From assembly GCF_900094795.1 (NCBI RefSeq), contig NZ_FMBC01000012.1, positions 1 to 64,000 of the forward strand: a stretch of 64,000 nt of DNA, in the 5' to 3' direction. The stretch is from Kosakonia oryziphila (GTDB lineage: Bacteria; Pseudomonadota; Gammaproteobacteria; Enterobacterales; Enterobacteriaceae). A program made the translations under genes and the position numbers. The notes under the pieces were generated by a model. The model saw nothing but the letters and a program-made list of their open reading frames with translations. It ran no database searches and was not told the origin of the DNA. This document shows, piece by piece, positions 48,001-56,880 of the stretch (positions within the stretch are counted from its first letter, which is position 1; the number at the start of each line of letters is the position of its first letter).

Positions 48001-48561
48001 GTGAATATCCTGGTGTTTGATACCGAGGTGTACTCCAACACCGGCGGGCAGTCGTCGAAATCGACGCCAGTTGCGGCGATTGCCAAGTTCGCTGCCGAAG
48101 GCAAACGGACACGCAAGAAGGATCTCGGCATGATGGCGGTGAGCTACGGCAATGTGTATGTCGCGCAGGTGGCGATGGGCGCGGATAAAGCCCAGACGCT
48201 GCGGGCTATTGCCGAAGCGGAAGCGTGGCCAGGCCCGTCGCTGGTTATTGCTTATGCGGCCTGTATCAACCACGGTCTGAAGGCCGGGATGGGATGCAGT
48301 ATGCGCGAAGCAAAACGCGCAGTGGACTCCGGTTACTGGCATCTGTGGCGCTATAACCCGCAACTGATGGCGAAGGGCAAGAATCCGTTTATTCTTGACT
48401 CCGACGAGCCGGAGGAGAGTTTCCGCGACTTCCTGATGGGCGAGGTGCGTTATGCCTCGCTGGGCCGCACCGCGCCGGAGCTGGCGGATCAACTCTTCGA
48501 GCAAACCGAACAGGATGCGAAGCAGCGTTTCGCGCAGTATCAGCGAATGGCGGGAGAGTAA
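45049..48561 (+). CDS. nifJ: NifJ, pyruvate:flavodoxin oxidoreductase
   Basis: 1170 residues, the usual length. The N-terminal pyruvate-binding domains (DGNAAAAWISYAFTDVAAIY) are followed by two ferredoxin-type clusters (CTQCNQCAFICPHA and CSGCGNCADICPAKG), a proximal cluster cysteine pair in GACAGCGETPY, and the TPP-binding segment (GGDGWAYDIGFGGLDH, TEVYSNTGGQSSKSTP). It oxidises pyruvate to acetyl-CoA and CO2 and passes electrons to NifF. It is divergent from nifH and ends in a strong terminator that closes the nif island. Confidence 0.97.
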   Translation: MSGKMKTMDGNAAAAWISYAFTDVAAIYPITPSTPMAENVDQWAADGKKNLFGQPVRLMEMQSEAGAAGAVHGALQAGALTTTYTASQGLLLMIPNLYKIAGELLPGVFHVSARALATNSLNIFGDHQDVMAVRQSGCALLAESNVQQVMDLSAVAHLSAIKGRVPFINFFDGFRTSHEIQKIEVLEYDKLAPLLDTDALNHFRRNALNPDHPVIRGTAQNPDIYFQEREAANRYYDALPEIVENYMAEIYRLTGREYHLFDYYGAEDADHIIVAMGSVCDTISEVVDALIDSGEKVGLVTVHLFRPFSLSHFFAKIPPTVKRIAVLDRTKEPGAQAEPLCLDVKNAFYHQHNAPLIVGGRYALGGKDVLPGHIVSVFENLKKPLPKDGFTVGIFDDVTHTSLPVPSHDVHVSREGITACKFWGLGSDGTVSANKSAIKIIGDKTPMYAQAYFAYDSKKSGGITVSHLRFGERPITSPYLIHRADFIACSQQSYVDKYDLLEGLNPGGTFLLNCTWFGEELEARLPNSMKRYIAREGIRFYTLNAVDIARKLGLGGRFNMLMQSAFFKLAGIIDPQAASGYLKQAVEKSYGSKGQKVVDMNNAAIDLGMEAIQEVMVPERWATLEDEAVEEMRMVPDFIRDILEPMNRQNGDKLPVSAFVGMEDGTFPTGTAAWEKRGIALQVPVWNPEGCTQCNQCAFICPHAAIRPALLSQEERDAAPVALLSKAAQGAKDYDYHLAISPLDCSGCGNCADICPAKGKALPMQPLESQLAMQPVWDYALALSPKSNPFNKTTVKGSQFETPLLEFSGACAGCGETPYARLVTQLFGDRMMIANATGCSSIWGASAPSIPWTTNHKGQGPAWANSLFEDNAEFGLGMMLGGRAVREQLASDAMDALTAPHSEALQQALRQWLESKDRGEGTRERGEQLSALLAQEKGDDPLLNRMYQNRDYFAKRSQWIFGGDGWAYDIGFGGLDHVLASGEDVNILVFDTEVYSNTGGQSSKSTPVAAIAKFAAEGKRTRKKDLGMMAVSYGNVYVAQVAMGADKAQTLRAIAEAEAWPGPSLVIAYAACINHGLKAGMGCSMREAKRAVDSGYWHLWRYNPQLMAKGKNPFILDSDEPEESFRDFLMGEVRYASLGRTAPELADQLFEQTEQDAKQRFAQYQRMAGE

Positions 48562-48616
48562 ACGGTAATTTTTACCCGGTAATGCTACGTTTAGCGGTGA
48601 TTTGGATTACGGAGAG

Positions 48617-48650
48617 ACGCCATGCGTATTCACGCATGGCGTTATTTTTT
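48617..48650 (+). terminator. Intrinsic terminator of nifJ
   Basis: ACGCCATGCGT (48617-48627) and ACGCATGGCGT (48632-48642) form a perfect 11-bp stem with a four-base loop, followed by TTATTTTTT. Confidence 0.95.
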
Positions 48651-48748
48651 GTTCCGGTATATCTGCACCACGACGAGAATATTAAAACACATACACCGCT
48701 GCTATCCTGTGGTCGACAATACTTTCATTGGCTTATAAGGAACGTATT

Positions 48749-49588
48749 ATGAAGTGTGCATTGGTTTATGATTTTGATGGCACTTTGGCTGACGGAGATT
48801 GTGCGCAACACGGCCTTATGCCTGCTTTGGGAATCAATAATGTTGGTGCATTCTGGCAGGAGGTAAAGCAGCGCGCAGCAGAAAATGATGGAGATGAAAT
48901 TCTTTCTTATCTTGGGCTATTGGTTGAAAAAGCGGCCCGGACAAATCCAGATGAACTAAGCATTCATAATCTCAAAAAACATGGTAAATCCATTCCGCTC
49001 TATCCTGGGGTTGCTGATTGGTTTGACCGGATTAACAAATATGCCGTTGACAATGGGCTGGATCTCTACCATTACATTATCTCCAGCGGGCTTGATGCGA
49101 TGATTCGCGGAACGGAAATTGGTGATAAGTTTCGCATGATTTTCGCCTGTAAATATCACTACTCCGCAGATGGCACTTCAGCGACCTGGCCTGCTCAGGC
49201 GATTAATTACACGACAAAAACACAGTTTCTTTTTCGGATAAACAAAGGGATTGATAACTCCTGGGATAATGAGGCGGTAAATAGATTTATCGAGCCTGAA
49301 CTGCGAGAGATACCGTTTCAGCGAATGATTTATTTTGGCGATGGCGATACGGATATTCCCTCCATGAAAATGGTGCGTTATCAGGGCGGTGTCTCACTTG
49401 CCGTTTTTGACCAGGATAAATGGAAGACAGCAAAAACGCAGGGAAAAGTTGAAAAACTGATAGCAGAGGAACGCGCCAATTATGTTGTACCTGCCATTTA
49501 TGAAGAGGGTAGCCAGTTAGATGTCACGGTGAAAGGGCTACTGCAATTGTTTAAGCGTAAGTACGCAAACAAAGCGTTGAGTAAATAA
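48749..49588 (+). CDS. HAD-superfamily hydrolase (phosphoserine phosphatase-like)
   Basis: 279 residues beginning MKCALVYDFDGTLADGDCAQ. The DxDGT nucleophile motif is at the N terminus, a large helical cap follows, and the acidic motif YFGDGDTDIPSMKMV closes the active site. A phosphatase is likely but the substrate is unknown. ATG 48749 has AAGGAACG upstream; the frame opens seven codons earlier without a ribosome site. Its base composition is lower in GC than the nif genes, suggesting separate origin. Confidence 0.78.
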   Translation: MKCALVYDFDGTLADGDCAQHGLMPALGINNVGAFWQEVKQRAAENDGDEILSYLGLLVEKAARTNPDELSIHNLKKHGKSIPLYPGVADWFDRINKYAVDNGLDLYHYIISSGLDAMIRGTEIGDKFRMIFACKYHYSADGTSATWPAQAINYTTKTQFLFRINKGIDNSWDNEAVNRFIEPELREIPFQRMIYFGDGDTDIPSMKMVRYQGGVSLAVFDQDKWKTAKTQGKVEKLIAEERANYVVPAIYEEGSQLDVTVKGLLQLFKRKYANKALSK

Positions 49589-49620
49589 TCATGATCGGTG
49601 TGACATTGGGTAAAGCTACT

Positions 49621-49646
49621 GCCTGATAAGCGTAATGCCATCAGGC
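49621..49646. repeat. REP-like palindrome
   Basis: GCCTGAT (49621-49627) and ATCAGGC (49640-49646) flank AAGCGTAATGCC, in the style of enterobacterial REP elements. It lies between convergent gene ends (HAD hydrolase and amidase), the usual place for such repeats. Only one copy is seen in the window. Confidence 0.6.
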
Positions 49647-49679
49647 AGGGTGTTGATCCACCAATCAGCCAGACCGCAT

Positions 49680-51152
49680 TCACCGGCTCACATGCACCTG
49701 CGGTACATTGTTGCGGATAAAGCTGCCGCCGAGCGCGCGTTCAAGCTGGGCAGCAAGCTGTAGCAACTGACCATCGTTGGCCTGGCGGGTTTGAAAATGC
49801 ATACCCAGCGGAATGCCGGACTGCTGCCAGGCGAGCGGGATCGAGATCCCGGCGGTGCCGGTCAGGCTGGCGAGCGGGGTGTAAGAAAAGATATCCCACA
49901 GGTTGTAGAACCAGTCCATCACGTCCGGGTTATCGCTCAGCGTCAGGTATTTTTTCTCGCCCAGCAGCGGCGTCGGTTTGGAGAATGTCGGCGTCAGGAT
50001 CATATCCCACTGCTGGAAAAAACGCCCCAAATCGCGCGATACGGTGTTAAAGGCATCCTGCATTTTCCAGCGTTCGCTGTAGGACATATCAATGCCTTTT
50101 TGCCAGAGACGAATGTTGATCGGCTCCACCAGCGCCTCCGGCGGTGAACTCAGCCCTTTTTTCTCCAGCAGACGCTGAATAAACTGCGCAAAATTACTGA
50201 TATAGCAGGTGGTTTGCGCCTCAAACGCCTGCGCGAAATCAACCTGCGGCGTCACCCATTCAACATGGTGGCCCAGCTCTTTCAGAAAACGCGCGGTGCG
50301 CTCTAGCTCGCTGACAAAATGAGCATCGGAACGGTAATTGCCCCACTCGTGGGAAACGGCAATACGCAGCGGCACAGGATCGTGCTTAATCATCTCGCTG
50401 TACGGCTGTTTGCTTTCCCAGTAGGGCATAAACTCGCCCGGCGCGCCGCCCCGGCAACTGTCGATAAACCGCGCCGTGTCGCGAACGCTGCGGCTGACGC
50501 AGCCCTGCGTGGAAACAAACCCGGTGATATCGGAAAGCGCCGGAGCGATGGATAACACGCCGCGCGAGCTTTTTAACCCAATCAGCCCGTGGGAACCCGC
50601 CGGGATGCGAATCGAGCCGCCGCCGTCGGTGGCATGCGCCAGCGGTACGATTCCCGCCGCGACTGACGCACAAGAACCGGCCGACGATCCGAAAGTGGTA
50701 TAGGCCGGGTCCCATGGATTACGGGTCACATAAACTTCCGGGTTTTCCACCGAGCCGCAAACGCCAAACTCCGGGGTGGTGGTGCGGCCAATAATGTTCA
50801 ACCCGGCGGCGCGGATTTGCGTGGTGAGAAACGCATCTTCTGCCGGGCGGTTGCCCTGCATAAATTTCGAACCTTGCTCCTGTAGCCGGTTTTTTATGCC
50901 GGGGCCGAGATCTTTCATCAGAAACGGCACGCCGCGAAACGGGCCATCGAGCCGCGTGCCGTCGGTCTGCGGCGCGGCGATTGCATCATCAAACAGTTCC
51001 ACCACGGAACCGATTTGTGGGTTGATCAGGCTGACGGCGGCCTGCGCCTGCTGTGCTAGTTCGGCGGCGCTGATCTCACCTTGCTGCACCCGTTCTGCCA
51101 GCGCAGTGGCATCGTGTGATGCCCATTCTTGCCAGTTCATGACGGTTTTCAT
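49680..51152 (-). CDS. Amidase-signature family hydrolase
   Basis: 490 residues. The Ser-cisSer-Lys triad is recognisable: Lys80 in GVPFLMKDLGPG, Ser156 in FGSSAGSCASVAAG and the nucleophile Ser180 in DGGGSIRIPAG. It cleaves a carboxamide bond; the substrate is not evident. Similarity in layout to 6-aminohexanoate cyclic-dimer hydrolases is only an impression. The gene follows the MHS transporter by 14 bases and probably hydrolyses what that imports. Confidence 0.85.
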   Translation of the reverse strand: MKTVMNWQEWASHDATALAERVQQGEISAAELAQQAQAAVSLINPQIGSVVELFDDAIAAPQTDGTRLDGPFRGVPFLMKDLGPGIKNRLQEQGSKFMQGNRPAEDAFLTTQIRAAGLNIIGRTTTPEFGVCGSVENPEVYVTRNPWDPAYTTFGSSAGSCASVAAGIVPLAHATDGGGSIRIPAGSHGLIGLKSSRGVLSIAPALSDITGFVSTQGCVSRSVRDTARFIDSCRGGAPGEFMPYWESKQPYSEMIKHDPVPLRIAVSHEWGNYRSDAHFVSELERTARFLKELGHHVEWVTPQVDFAQAFEAQTTCYISNFAQFIQRLLEKKGLSSPPEALVEPINIRLWQKGIDMSYSERWKMQDAFNTVSRDLGRFFQQWDMILTPTFSKPTPLLGEKKYLTLSDNPDVMDWFYNLWDIFSYTPLASLTGTAGISIPLAWQQSGIPLGMHFQTRQANDGQLLQLAAQLERALGGSFIRNNVPQVHVSR

Positions 51153-51166
51153 GGTTTCCTCCTTGA

Positions 51167-52486
51167 TTACTGAACGGTGGTGCGACGACCCGCCAGCGCA
51201 GGCTGCGGAGCTTTACGCTCTTTCAGCATGACGGTGGCGGCCAGACTGAGAATATTGGCGGCAATCAGGTAGTAACCGGGAGAAACCGGGTTGCCGGTTA
51301 CTTTGATCAGCCATGAAAAGACAATCTGCGCGGTACCGCCAAACAGCGTAATGCCAAAGGCAAAGGCGATAGAAAAGCCGGTGGAGCGCACATATTTCGG
51401 GAAGTTTTCGCACAGCACGACGAGCACGCCGGAACCGCTGATGCATTGCAGAGCGGCAAAGACGGTGATCACGCTGTAGAACACCATTTCGCTGCGCCAG
51501 GTGTTGATGATCTCAAGCCCCGGCAGCAGCAACAGCAACAGGATCAGGCGCGGGGCGATGATGGTCATCTTTCTGCCAACGCGATCCGCCATCCAGCCGC
51601 CGATCAGCGAAAAGACCACCACGCAGACGCCAATCAAAATCGTGGACGCCATGGCGCTGCCCGGCGTAAACGCCAGTTCGTTGAGCGCGTAAGTGGTCAT
51701 GTAGTTGAGGAAATATTGGGTGATGGTGCTGCCGGAGAGGATAAAAATCCCGGTCAGAACCAGCCCGCGATAGTTCTTCACCACTTCACCGAGCAGGCTG
51801 CCGGTGGAGTGGCTGGCCTCGCTATTGTCAGACTGATAATTCTCGCGCAGATTGCGGCGCAGGTAGATAGCGATAGGCAGGATCAACAATCCGAAAGCGA
51901 ACGGTACGCGCCAGCCCCAGGCGGCGAGATAGTGCGGTGACAACAATACCGTGAGCGTATAGCCAATCACGCCCGCGCTGATGCCTGCCAGACCTTGGGC
52001 GACAATCTGCCAGCTGGTGTAGAAGGCGCGTTTGCCCTCAGGGGCGGCTTCCATAATAAACGTGGTTGCCGGGCCAGCTTCGCCGCCCCAGGCCAGCCCC
52101 TGCAACATGCGCACCAGTACCAGTAAAACCGGCGCGGCCATGCCAATGGTTTCATATCCCGGCAGGAAGACTAAGCCGCCGGTGCCGATGGTCATAAATA
52201 CCATGGTTAATAACATTGCCGGTTTGCGCCCAACGCGGTCGGCGTAGCTGCCAATAAAAATGGCGCCCAGCGGCCGGACAATAAAGCCGATGCCAAATAC
52301 CGAAACGGACAATAACAAACTGGTAAACGGATTATCCGAAGGAAAGAAAACATGGCCGATCATCACCGCAAAGGTGGCGTAAGCGCTGAAATCAAAAAAC
52401 TCGACGGCGGCGCCCAGTACAACGGCGATCACTTCTTTACGCGTCGCTTTTGGCGGCGTGGCTGCGGGATTTGTTTCGTTTGCCAT
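51167..52486 (-). CDS. MFS transporter, metabolite:H+ symporter (MHS) family
   Basis: 439 residues with twelve hydrophobic helices. MHS hallmarks are EFFDFSAYATFAVMIGHVFF in helix 1, GSYADRVGRKPAMLLTMVFM in loop 2-3 and GLAWGGEAGPATTFIMEAAP in helix 4. Relatives carry organic acids, shikimate or betaines. It is the first gene of a transporter-amidase pair and is transcribed divergently from a LysR regulator. Confidence 0.88.
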   Translation of the reverse strand: MANETNPAATPPKATRKEVIAVVLGAAVEFFDFSAYATFAVMIGHVFFPSDNPFTSLLLSVSVFGIGFIVRPLGAIFIGSYADRVGRKPAMLLTMVFMTIGTGGLVFLPGYETIGMAAPVLLVLVRMLQGLAWGGEAGPATTFIMEAAPEGKRAFYTSWQIVAQGLAGISAGVIGYTLTVLLSPHYLAAWGWRVPFAFGLLILPIAIYLRRNLRENYQSDNSEASHSTGSLLGEVVKNYRGLVLTGIFILSGSTITQYFLNYMTTYALNELAFTPGSAMASTILIGVCVVVFSLIGGWMADRVGRKMTIIAPRLILLLLLLPGLEIINTWRSEMVFYSVITVFAALQCISGSGVLVVLCENFPKYVRSTGFSIAFAFGITLFGGTAQIVFSWLIKVTGNPVSPGYYLIAANILSLAATVMLKERKAPQPALAGRRTTVQ

Positions 52487-52975
52487 AAACAGTCTTCCTC
52501 AGGGGTTGAGACGAATTAACAACATGGCGGAGATATAACAAGCACAGATAATGTTCACTATCACAATCGTGCAGGAGCAGTGCGTAAAAAATGTGTTCAC
52601 TGAAGGGCGGGCAATATAAATAAGAAAATAGTATTACCTTCTCTAATTTTTTGAATTGTCTTATTTTTTTTGTTTTTATCCGGCGATCTGTATTGACTGA
52701 TAAAAAATAACGCTCCCGACTCTGCACTTAAACAGTGCTTTCATTTCGTTAGCAGTGCGTAAATATTTTTTGCAAAACTTATAGCATCCTGATGATTATT
52801 AAACCGTTTTTTCTCTCTGCAAGATAAAAACCAATCCTGTTTTTGCACGATTATTGTTCGTCGCGCCTGTTTACAGTGCAGCGGCGAGGAAAAATAAAGG
52901 ATAGCCCCGCTGATTTGTCAATCTCAACACCGGCGTAATAAGGTGAAAAGGGTGAAATAACGGCAGGGGGAAAAT
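52487..52975. other. Divergent control region between MHS transporter and LysR genes
   Basis: This 489-base AT-rich gap contains no credible gene. A 13-base direct repeat, AGCAGTGCGTAAA, occurs at 52576-52588 and 52751-52763, and CAGTGC recurs near 52730 and 52873. These could be binding sites for the adjacent LysR regulator. AGGGGG precedes the LysR start. Confidence 0.45.
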
Positions 52976-53887
52976 ATGCAATTACGCGCGCTGCGCTATT
53001 TTAGCCAGGTGGCGAAATCCACTTCGTTGCGTGATGCCGCCGATAAATTGTTTGTCGCGCCGGGTGCCGTCACGCGGCAAATCGATATTCTGGAACACCA
53101 CTATGGCGCGCAGCTGATCGAGCGCACGCCGCGCGGTATCAAACTGACGCGGGAAGGGGAATTTCTCGCCCAGGCCGTGGATGCCACCTTACGCGAACTG
53201 GATGCGGTGAAAGCGCGCATCTCAAGTACGCAAAGCGTGGTGTCCGGCACGGTGCGTATCTGCGCGGCAGAGAGCCTGATCGCCGCGTTTATCGCGCCGG
53301 TTATCTGCACCTTCCGCCAGCGTTATCCTGCGGTTTCGTTTGACATTGATATTGGCAGTGCGCCGCATGTCGCCGAACAATTAATCAGCGGTCATGCTGA
53401 TGTGGCACTGGCGTTTTATATGCCGGTCAGCGCGGAGCTGCAGGTGACGCACTACTGTGCGTTGCAGCACAAAGTATTGATGGCGGCGCACCATCCGCTG
53501 GCGAAGAAAAGCCTGCTGACGCTCACCGATCTTGCCCGTCATCCGCTGGCTATTCCGCCTGCCAGCTATGCGGTGCGGCAATTGCTCGAATCCGCCGCCC
53601 GGAGGGAGAATCTGCATTTTGATTTGTGTTATATCGCCAGTTCGCTGGAAGTGCAAAAAGCGCTGGCGCGACAAGGACTGGCGCTGTTGATCCTGCCGCA
53701 ACTGAACGTTAACGACACCACCGGACACGAGGATTTTGTTGCCGTGCCGCTGGCGGATCCGCTGATGGGCACGGTGAAAGTGGATCTCTGCCTGCCGCGC
53801 CAGCGCACGCTGTCGATGGCGACGCGCATCTTCCATCAAATGTTGGCTGAACAAATTGACAGGCAGAATGGGTCGTTCCAATACTGA
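52976..53887 (+). CDS. LysR-type transcription regulator
   Basis: 303 residues. The N-terminal winged helix (MQLRALRYFSQVAKSTSLRD, AAPGAVTRQIDILE-like recognition helix) is followed by an effector domain. It belongs to the NAC/CBL/GcvA-like broad group, but I cannot assign an effector. Its position divergent from the transporter-amidase operon and 27 bases before a cupin gene suggests control of both. Confidence 0.86.
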   Translation: MQLRALRYFSQVAKSTSLRDAADKLFVAPGAVTRQIDILEHHYGAQLIERTPRGIKLTREGEFLAQAVDATLRELDAVKARISSTQSVVSGTVRICAAESLIAAFIAPVICTFRQRYPAVSFDIDIGSAPHVAEQLISGHADVALAFYMPVSAELQVTHYCALQHKVLMAAHHPLAKKSLLTLTDLARHPLAIPPASYAVRQLLESAARRENLHFDLCYIASSLEVQKALARQGLALLILPQLNVNDTTGHEDFVAVPLADPLMGTVKVDLCLPRQRTLSMATRIFHQMLAEQIDRQNGSFQY

Positions 53888-53914
53888 GGTGTCACCTTAT
53901 TTCAGGAACTGTTT

Positions 53915-54412
53915 ATGAGTGCGAAGACCGCCATACCGTTTGTCATCCGCAACTTTAATTCCATTGAGATGGAACATTTTGTCCGCCCGCCGCTTTATGA
54001 ATCTCTGGGCGGTTCGCTGACCAAAGGCACTGCCGCCAGCAAGCTCGGTGCGTCAATCGATACGTTGCCGCCGGGTAAACGCGGCTGCCCGTTTCACCTG
54101 CATCATGCGCAGGAGGAGATGTTTATCGTGCTGAATGGGCGCGGCACACTGCGCATTGGTGATGAGGAGCGCGCCATTGAAGAGGGCGATGTGATCTGTA
54201 TTCCACCGGGAAAAGCATGGCCGCACCAGATTATTAACACCTCCGATCAGCCGCTGCTCTATCTCTCGATCAGCACAATGGAAAGCCCGGAAATTTGCGA
54301 ATACCCCGATGCTGATAAATTCCTCGCCAGAGTGCGTATCAACGGCAAAGACGATTTTCGCCGGGTTGATTTTCGTGGCGAGGGGGTGGATTACTGGGAA
54401 GGGGAAAAGTGA
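53915..54412 (+). CDS. Cupin-domain protein
   Basis: 165 residues. A single cupin barrel with metal-binding motif 1 in CPFHLHHAQEEMFIVLNGRG and motif 2 around GDVICIPPGKAWPHQIINTS. It could be a dioxygenase, an isomerase or a small-molecule binding protein. It is likely cotranscribed with the LysR gene and may act on a product of the amidase pathway. Confidence 0.8.
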   Translation: MSAKTAIPFVIRNFNSIEMEHFVRPPLYESLGGSLTKGTAASKLGASIDTLPPGKRGCPFHLHHAQEEMFIVLNGRGTLRIGDEERAIEEGDVICIPPGKAWPHQIINTSDQPLLYLSISTMESPEICEYPDADKFLARVRINGKDDFRRVDFRGEGVDYWEGEK

Positions 54413-54791
54413 GATAAACGCCGGAGGTTTTGCCCCGGCGCGCTATTTAACGCATCTCTGCATATCTTTTTTATTTTAATAAGAGAGATAATATATCTTC
54501 CGTGTTTGAATATTATTAACGCCTTTCCCTATTATATCCACGCTGATCTGCTGTACATGAAAAATATTATATGTGGCGACGGCTTATTCGTGCCGGAAAC
54601 CATCCGCGAGATGCCGCTAATATGATAGGCAGTAAATTTTGTTATAAGCAGGGCAAACAGAAAAGAAGCATCCAGCTCTTCAGTATCCGTTTAAATGAAG
54701 TAAACCGTGTTTTTTTATGATTGAAGAAAAAGAGCGGATTGTGAAAATACTCAATATTGGCGTCACTCCTTCGGTTAAGTCAAAAAAGTAG
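54413..54791. other. Gene-free AT-rich gap with a short hairpin
   Basis: CGCCGG (54419-54424) and CCGGCG (54435-54440) form a weak hairpin just after the cupin stop; a T run is lacking. The remaining roughly 350 bases are AT-rich. I see no coding pattern other than shadows of the LysR gene that follows. Confidence 0.4.
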
Positions 54792-55682
54792 TTACGCCAC
54801 GGCACGTATTGCGGCAATAAACGCCTTGAGCGTCGCCGGAACATGACGGTGGCTGGCGTAATAAAGACACAATCCCGCAATTGGCGGACACCACGCTTTA
54901 AGAACCTGCACCGCCAGCCCGTCGTCCAGCGCCTGGCGGGCATACGGCTCCGGCACATAGGCGATGCCCAGCCCCAGCACAACCGCTTCCACCATCAGCG
55001 CACTGTTATCCAGACACAGCGTGCCGGGTACATTCAGCGTTAACGGCTTATTGTCGCGCATAAACTCCCAGCGATAGCGTTTGCCGCCCGGCAGACGCTG
55101 CGCGATGCATCGGTGCTGCAATAAATCTTCCGGCGTTTGCGGTGTTCCTGCCTGTTCAAGGTAACCGGGCGCAGCAACGGTAATAAAACGGATGTCGCCG
55201 CCAAACGGCACGGCAATCATGTCGCGCGGCACCGCTTCGGCCAGCCGGACTCCGGCGTCGAAACCGGTAGCCACGATATCCACCAGACGGCCATCGGTGA
55301 CCAGATCCAACTCCACCTGCGGATGCGCCCGTAAAAAATCCGCCACTACATGCCGTAACAGCCAGCGTGCGCCGCCTTCATTGGCGTTGATGCGCAGCGT
55401 ACCGTGCAGCTCCTGCGGCTGGAAACGGGTGCTGTCGAGCACATCGTCCAGCGCACCCAGCAGCGGATCGAGCCGTTGCAGAAAATCCGCACCTTGCTGG
55501 GTAAGCGACACACTGCGGGTCGTGCGGTGCAACAACCGGACGCCCAGTCGGGTTTCCAGCGCGCGCATGGCGTGGCTAAGCGCCGAGCGGGAAACACCCA
55601 GTTCTCCCGCTGCCTGCTGAAAACTCTGCAAACGGGCCACAAGAAGAAACGCTTTCAAATCGTTGAGGCTGACATTTTTCAT
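54792..55682 (-). CDS. LysR-type transcription regulator (divergent from SDR)
   Basis: 296 residues beginning MKNVSLNDLKAFLLVARLQS. The helix-turn-helix (QQAAGELGVSRSALSHAMRA) and effector domain (GTLRINANEGGARWLLRHVV, DAGVRLAEAVPRDMIAV) put it in the large AaeR/CrgA-like group that often controls a neighbouring oxidoreductase. It is divergent from the SDR gene with a 97-bp gap. Confidence 0.87.
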   Translation of the reverse strand: MKNVSLNDLKAFLLVARLQSFQQAAGELGVSRSALSHAMRALETRLGVRLLHRTTRSVSLTQQGADFLQRLDPLLGALDDVLDSTRFQPQELHGTLRINANEGGARWLLRHVVADFLRAHPQVELDLVTDGRLVDIVATGFDAGVRLAEAVPRDMIAVPFGGDIRFITVAAPGYLEQAGTPQTPEDLLQHRCIAQRLPGGKRYRWEFMRDNKPLTLNVPGTLCLDNSALMVEAVVLGLGIAYVPEPYARQALDDGLAVQVLKAWCPPIAGLCLYYASHRHVPATLKAFIAAIRAVA

Positions 55683-55779
55683 TGTTGAATTTTTTGCACG
55701 ACTTCATGCCGATTGGTGAGGCTTATTCTAGCACTGGCGACGGTATAGGCTACAGATCCACTCACTTCAGGAGGTCACT

Positions 55780-56604
55780 ATGTTGACATGGCTGATTACC
55801 GGCGCGTCTTCCGGGCTTGGGCTGGCAATGACGCAAAAATTACTGGCGCGCGGCGATCGTGTTGCGGCCTGTGTTCGTCGTGCTGATGCGCTGAGCGATC
55901 TTCAGGCGCAGTATGGCGGGCAGCTGTACCTTTGCCGTTTTGACATGACAGATACCGCCGCGATGCGCGGCGAAATTGAGCGCGCCTTCAGCACGCTCGG
56001 CAGAATTGATCGGGTGGTGAGCAATGCCGGTTACGGGCTGTTTGGCGCGGCGGAAGAGGTCAGTGATGCACAGATCGAACGACAAATCGCCACCAATCTG
56101 ATTGGTTCAATTCAACTGGTGCGCGCGGTGCTGCCGTGGCTAAGAACGCAGGGCGGCGGGCGAATTGTGCAGGTTTCCTCTGAAGGCGGGCAGGTGACCT
56201 ATCCCAATTTCAGCCTGTACCACACCAGTAAATGGGGTATTGAAGGTTTTCTTGAGTCGCTGGCGCAGGAGGTAAAACCTTTTGCAATTGATGTGGTGAT
56301 TGCCGAACCCGGACCGACACAAACCGGTTTTGGCGGCGGCCTCGATCATGCACAGCCGATGACAATCTACGATGCCACGCCCGCAGGCGACGTGCGGCGC
56401 GGTATTGCCAACGGTGATTTTGCCATTACCGGCGATGCGGATCGCACGGTAGAGGCGATTATCGCCGTCACCGACCGGCAAAACCCGCCTCAGCGGGTGC
56501 CGCTCGGCAGTATCGCTTACGATCATTTAGTGGCGACGCTGGGCGCACGGCTGGCTGAAATTGAAGGCCAGCGTGAGTTGGCGTACTCCGCAGACCGTAC
56601 ATAA
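55780..56604 (+). CDS. Short-chain dehydrogenase/reductase
   Basis: 274 residues. The nucleotide-binding motif is WLITGASSGLGLAMT and the catalytic Tyr-x-x-x-Lys is LYHTSKWGIEGF, preceded by the serine in VQVSSEGGQ and the NAG motif VVSNAGYGLFG. The NADPH-linked substrate is unknown. AGGAGG lies before the ATG. Adjacent LysR control is probable. Confidence 0.88.
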   Translation: MLTWLITGASSGLGLAMTQKLLARGDRVAACVRRADALSDLQAQYGGQLYLCRFDMTDTAAMRGEIERAFSTLGRIDRVVSNAGYGLFGAAEEVSDAQIERQIATNLIGSIQLVRAVLPWLRTQGGGRIVQVSSEGGQVTYPNFSLYHTSKWGIEGFLESLAQEVKPFAIDVVIAEPGPTQTGFGGGLDHAQPMTIYDATPAGDVRRGIANGDFAITGDADRTVEAIIAVTDRQNPPQRVPLGSIAYDHLVATLGARLAEIEGQRELAYSADRT

Positions 56605-56880
56605 ATTAGCGCATCGACAAAAGTGGTTTTGTTACCTGGCCCGGCAGGCGGTAAAACGCGATTGCCTGGGATGTGGAACCTGCGGTGGCTGTAGGCGCCG
56701 GTAATCGGGATCAGAGCCGAGGCATTGACCAGGCCAGTAACATTCTGACGCGCAGCATACCCGATGTGCCGGGTTCGGCGCACAGCGTGGTTAAAGGTTC
56801 TTCGAACGCGCGGTAGCGTAATGCTGTATTATTCATCTCTTCCTTCAATGTATCGCTTCGCATAGTCAGGGATTCTATCT

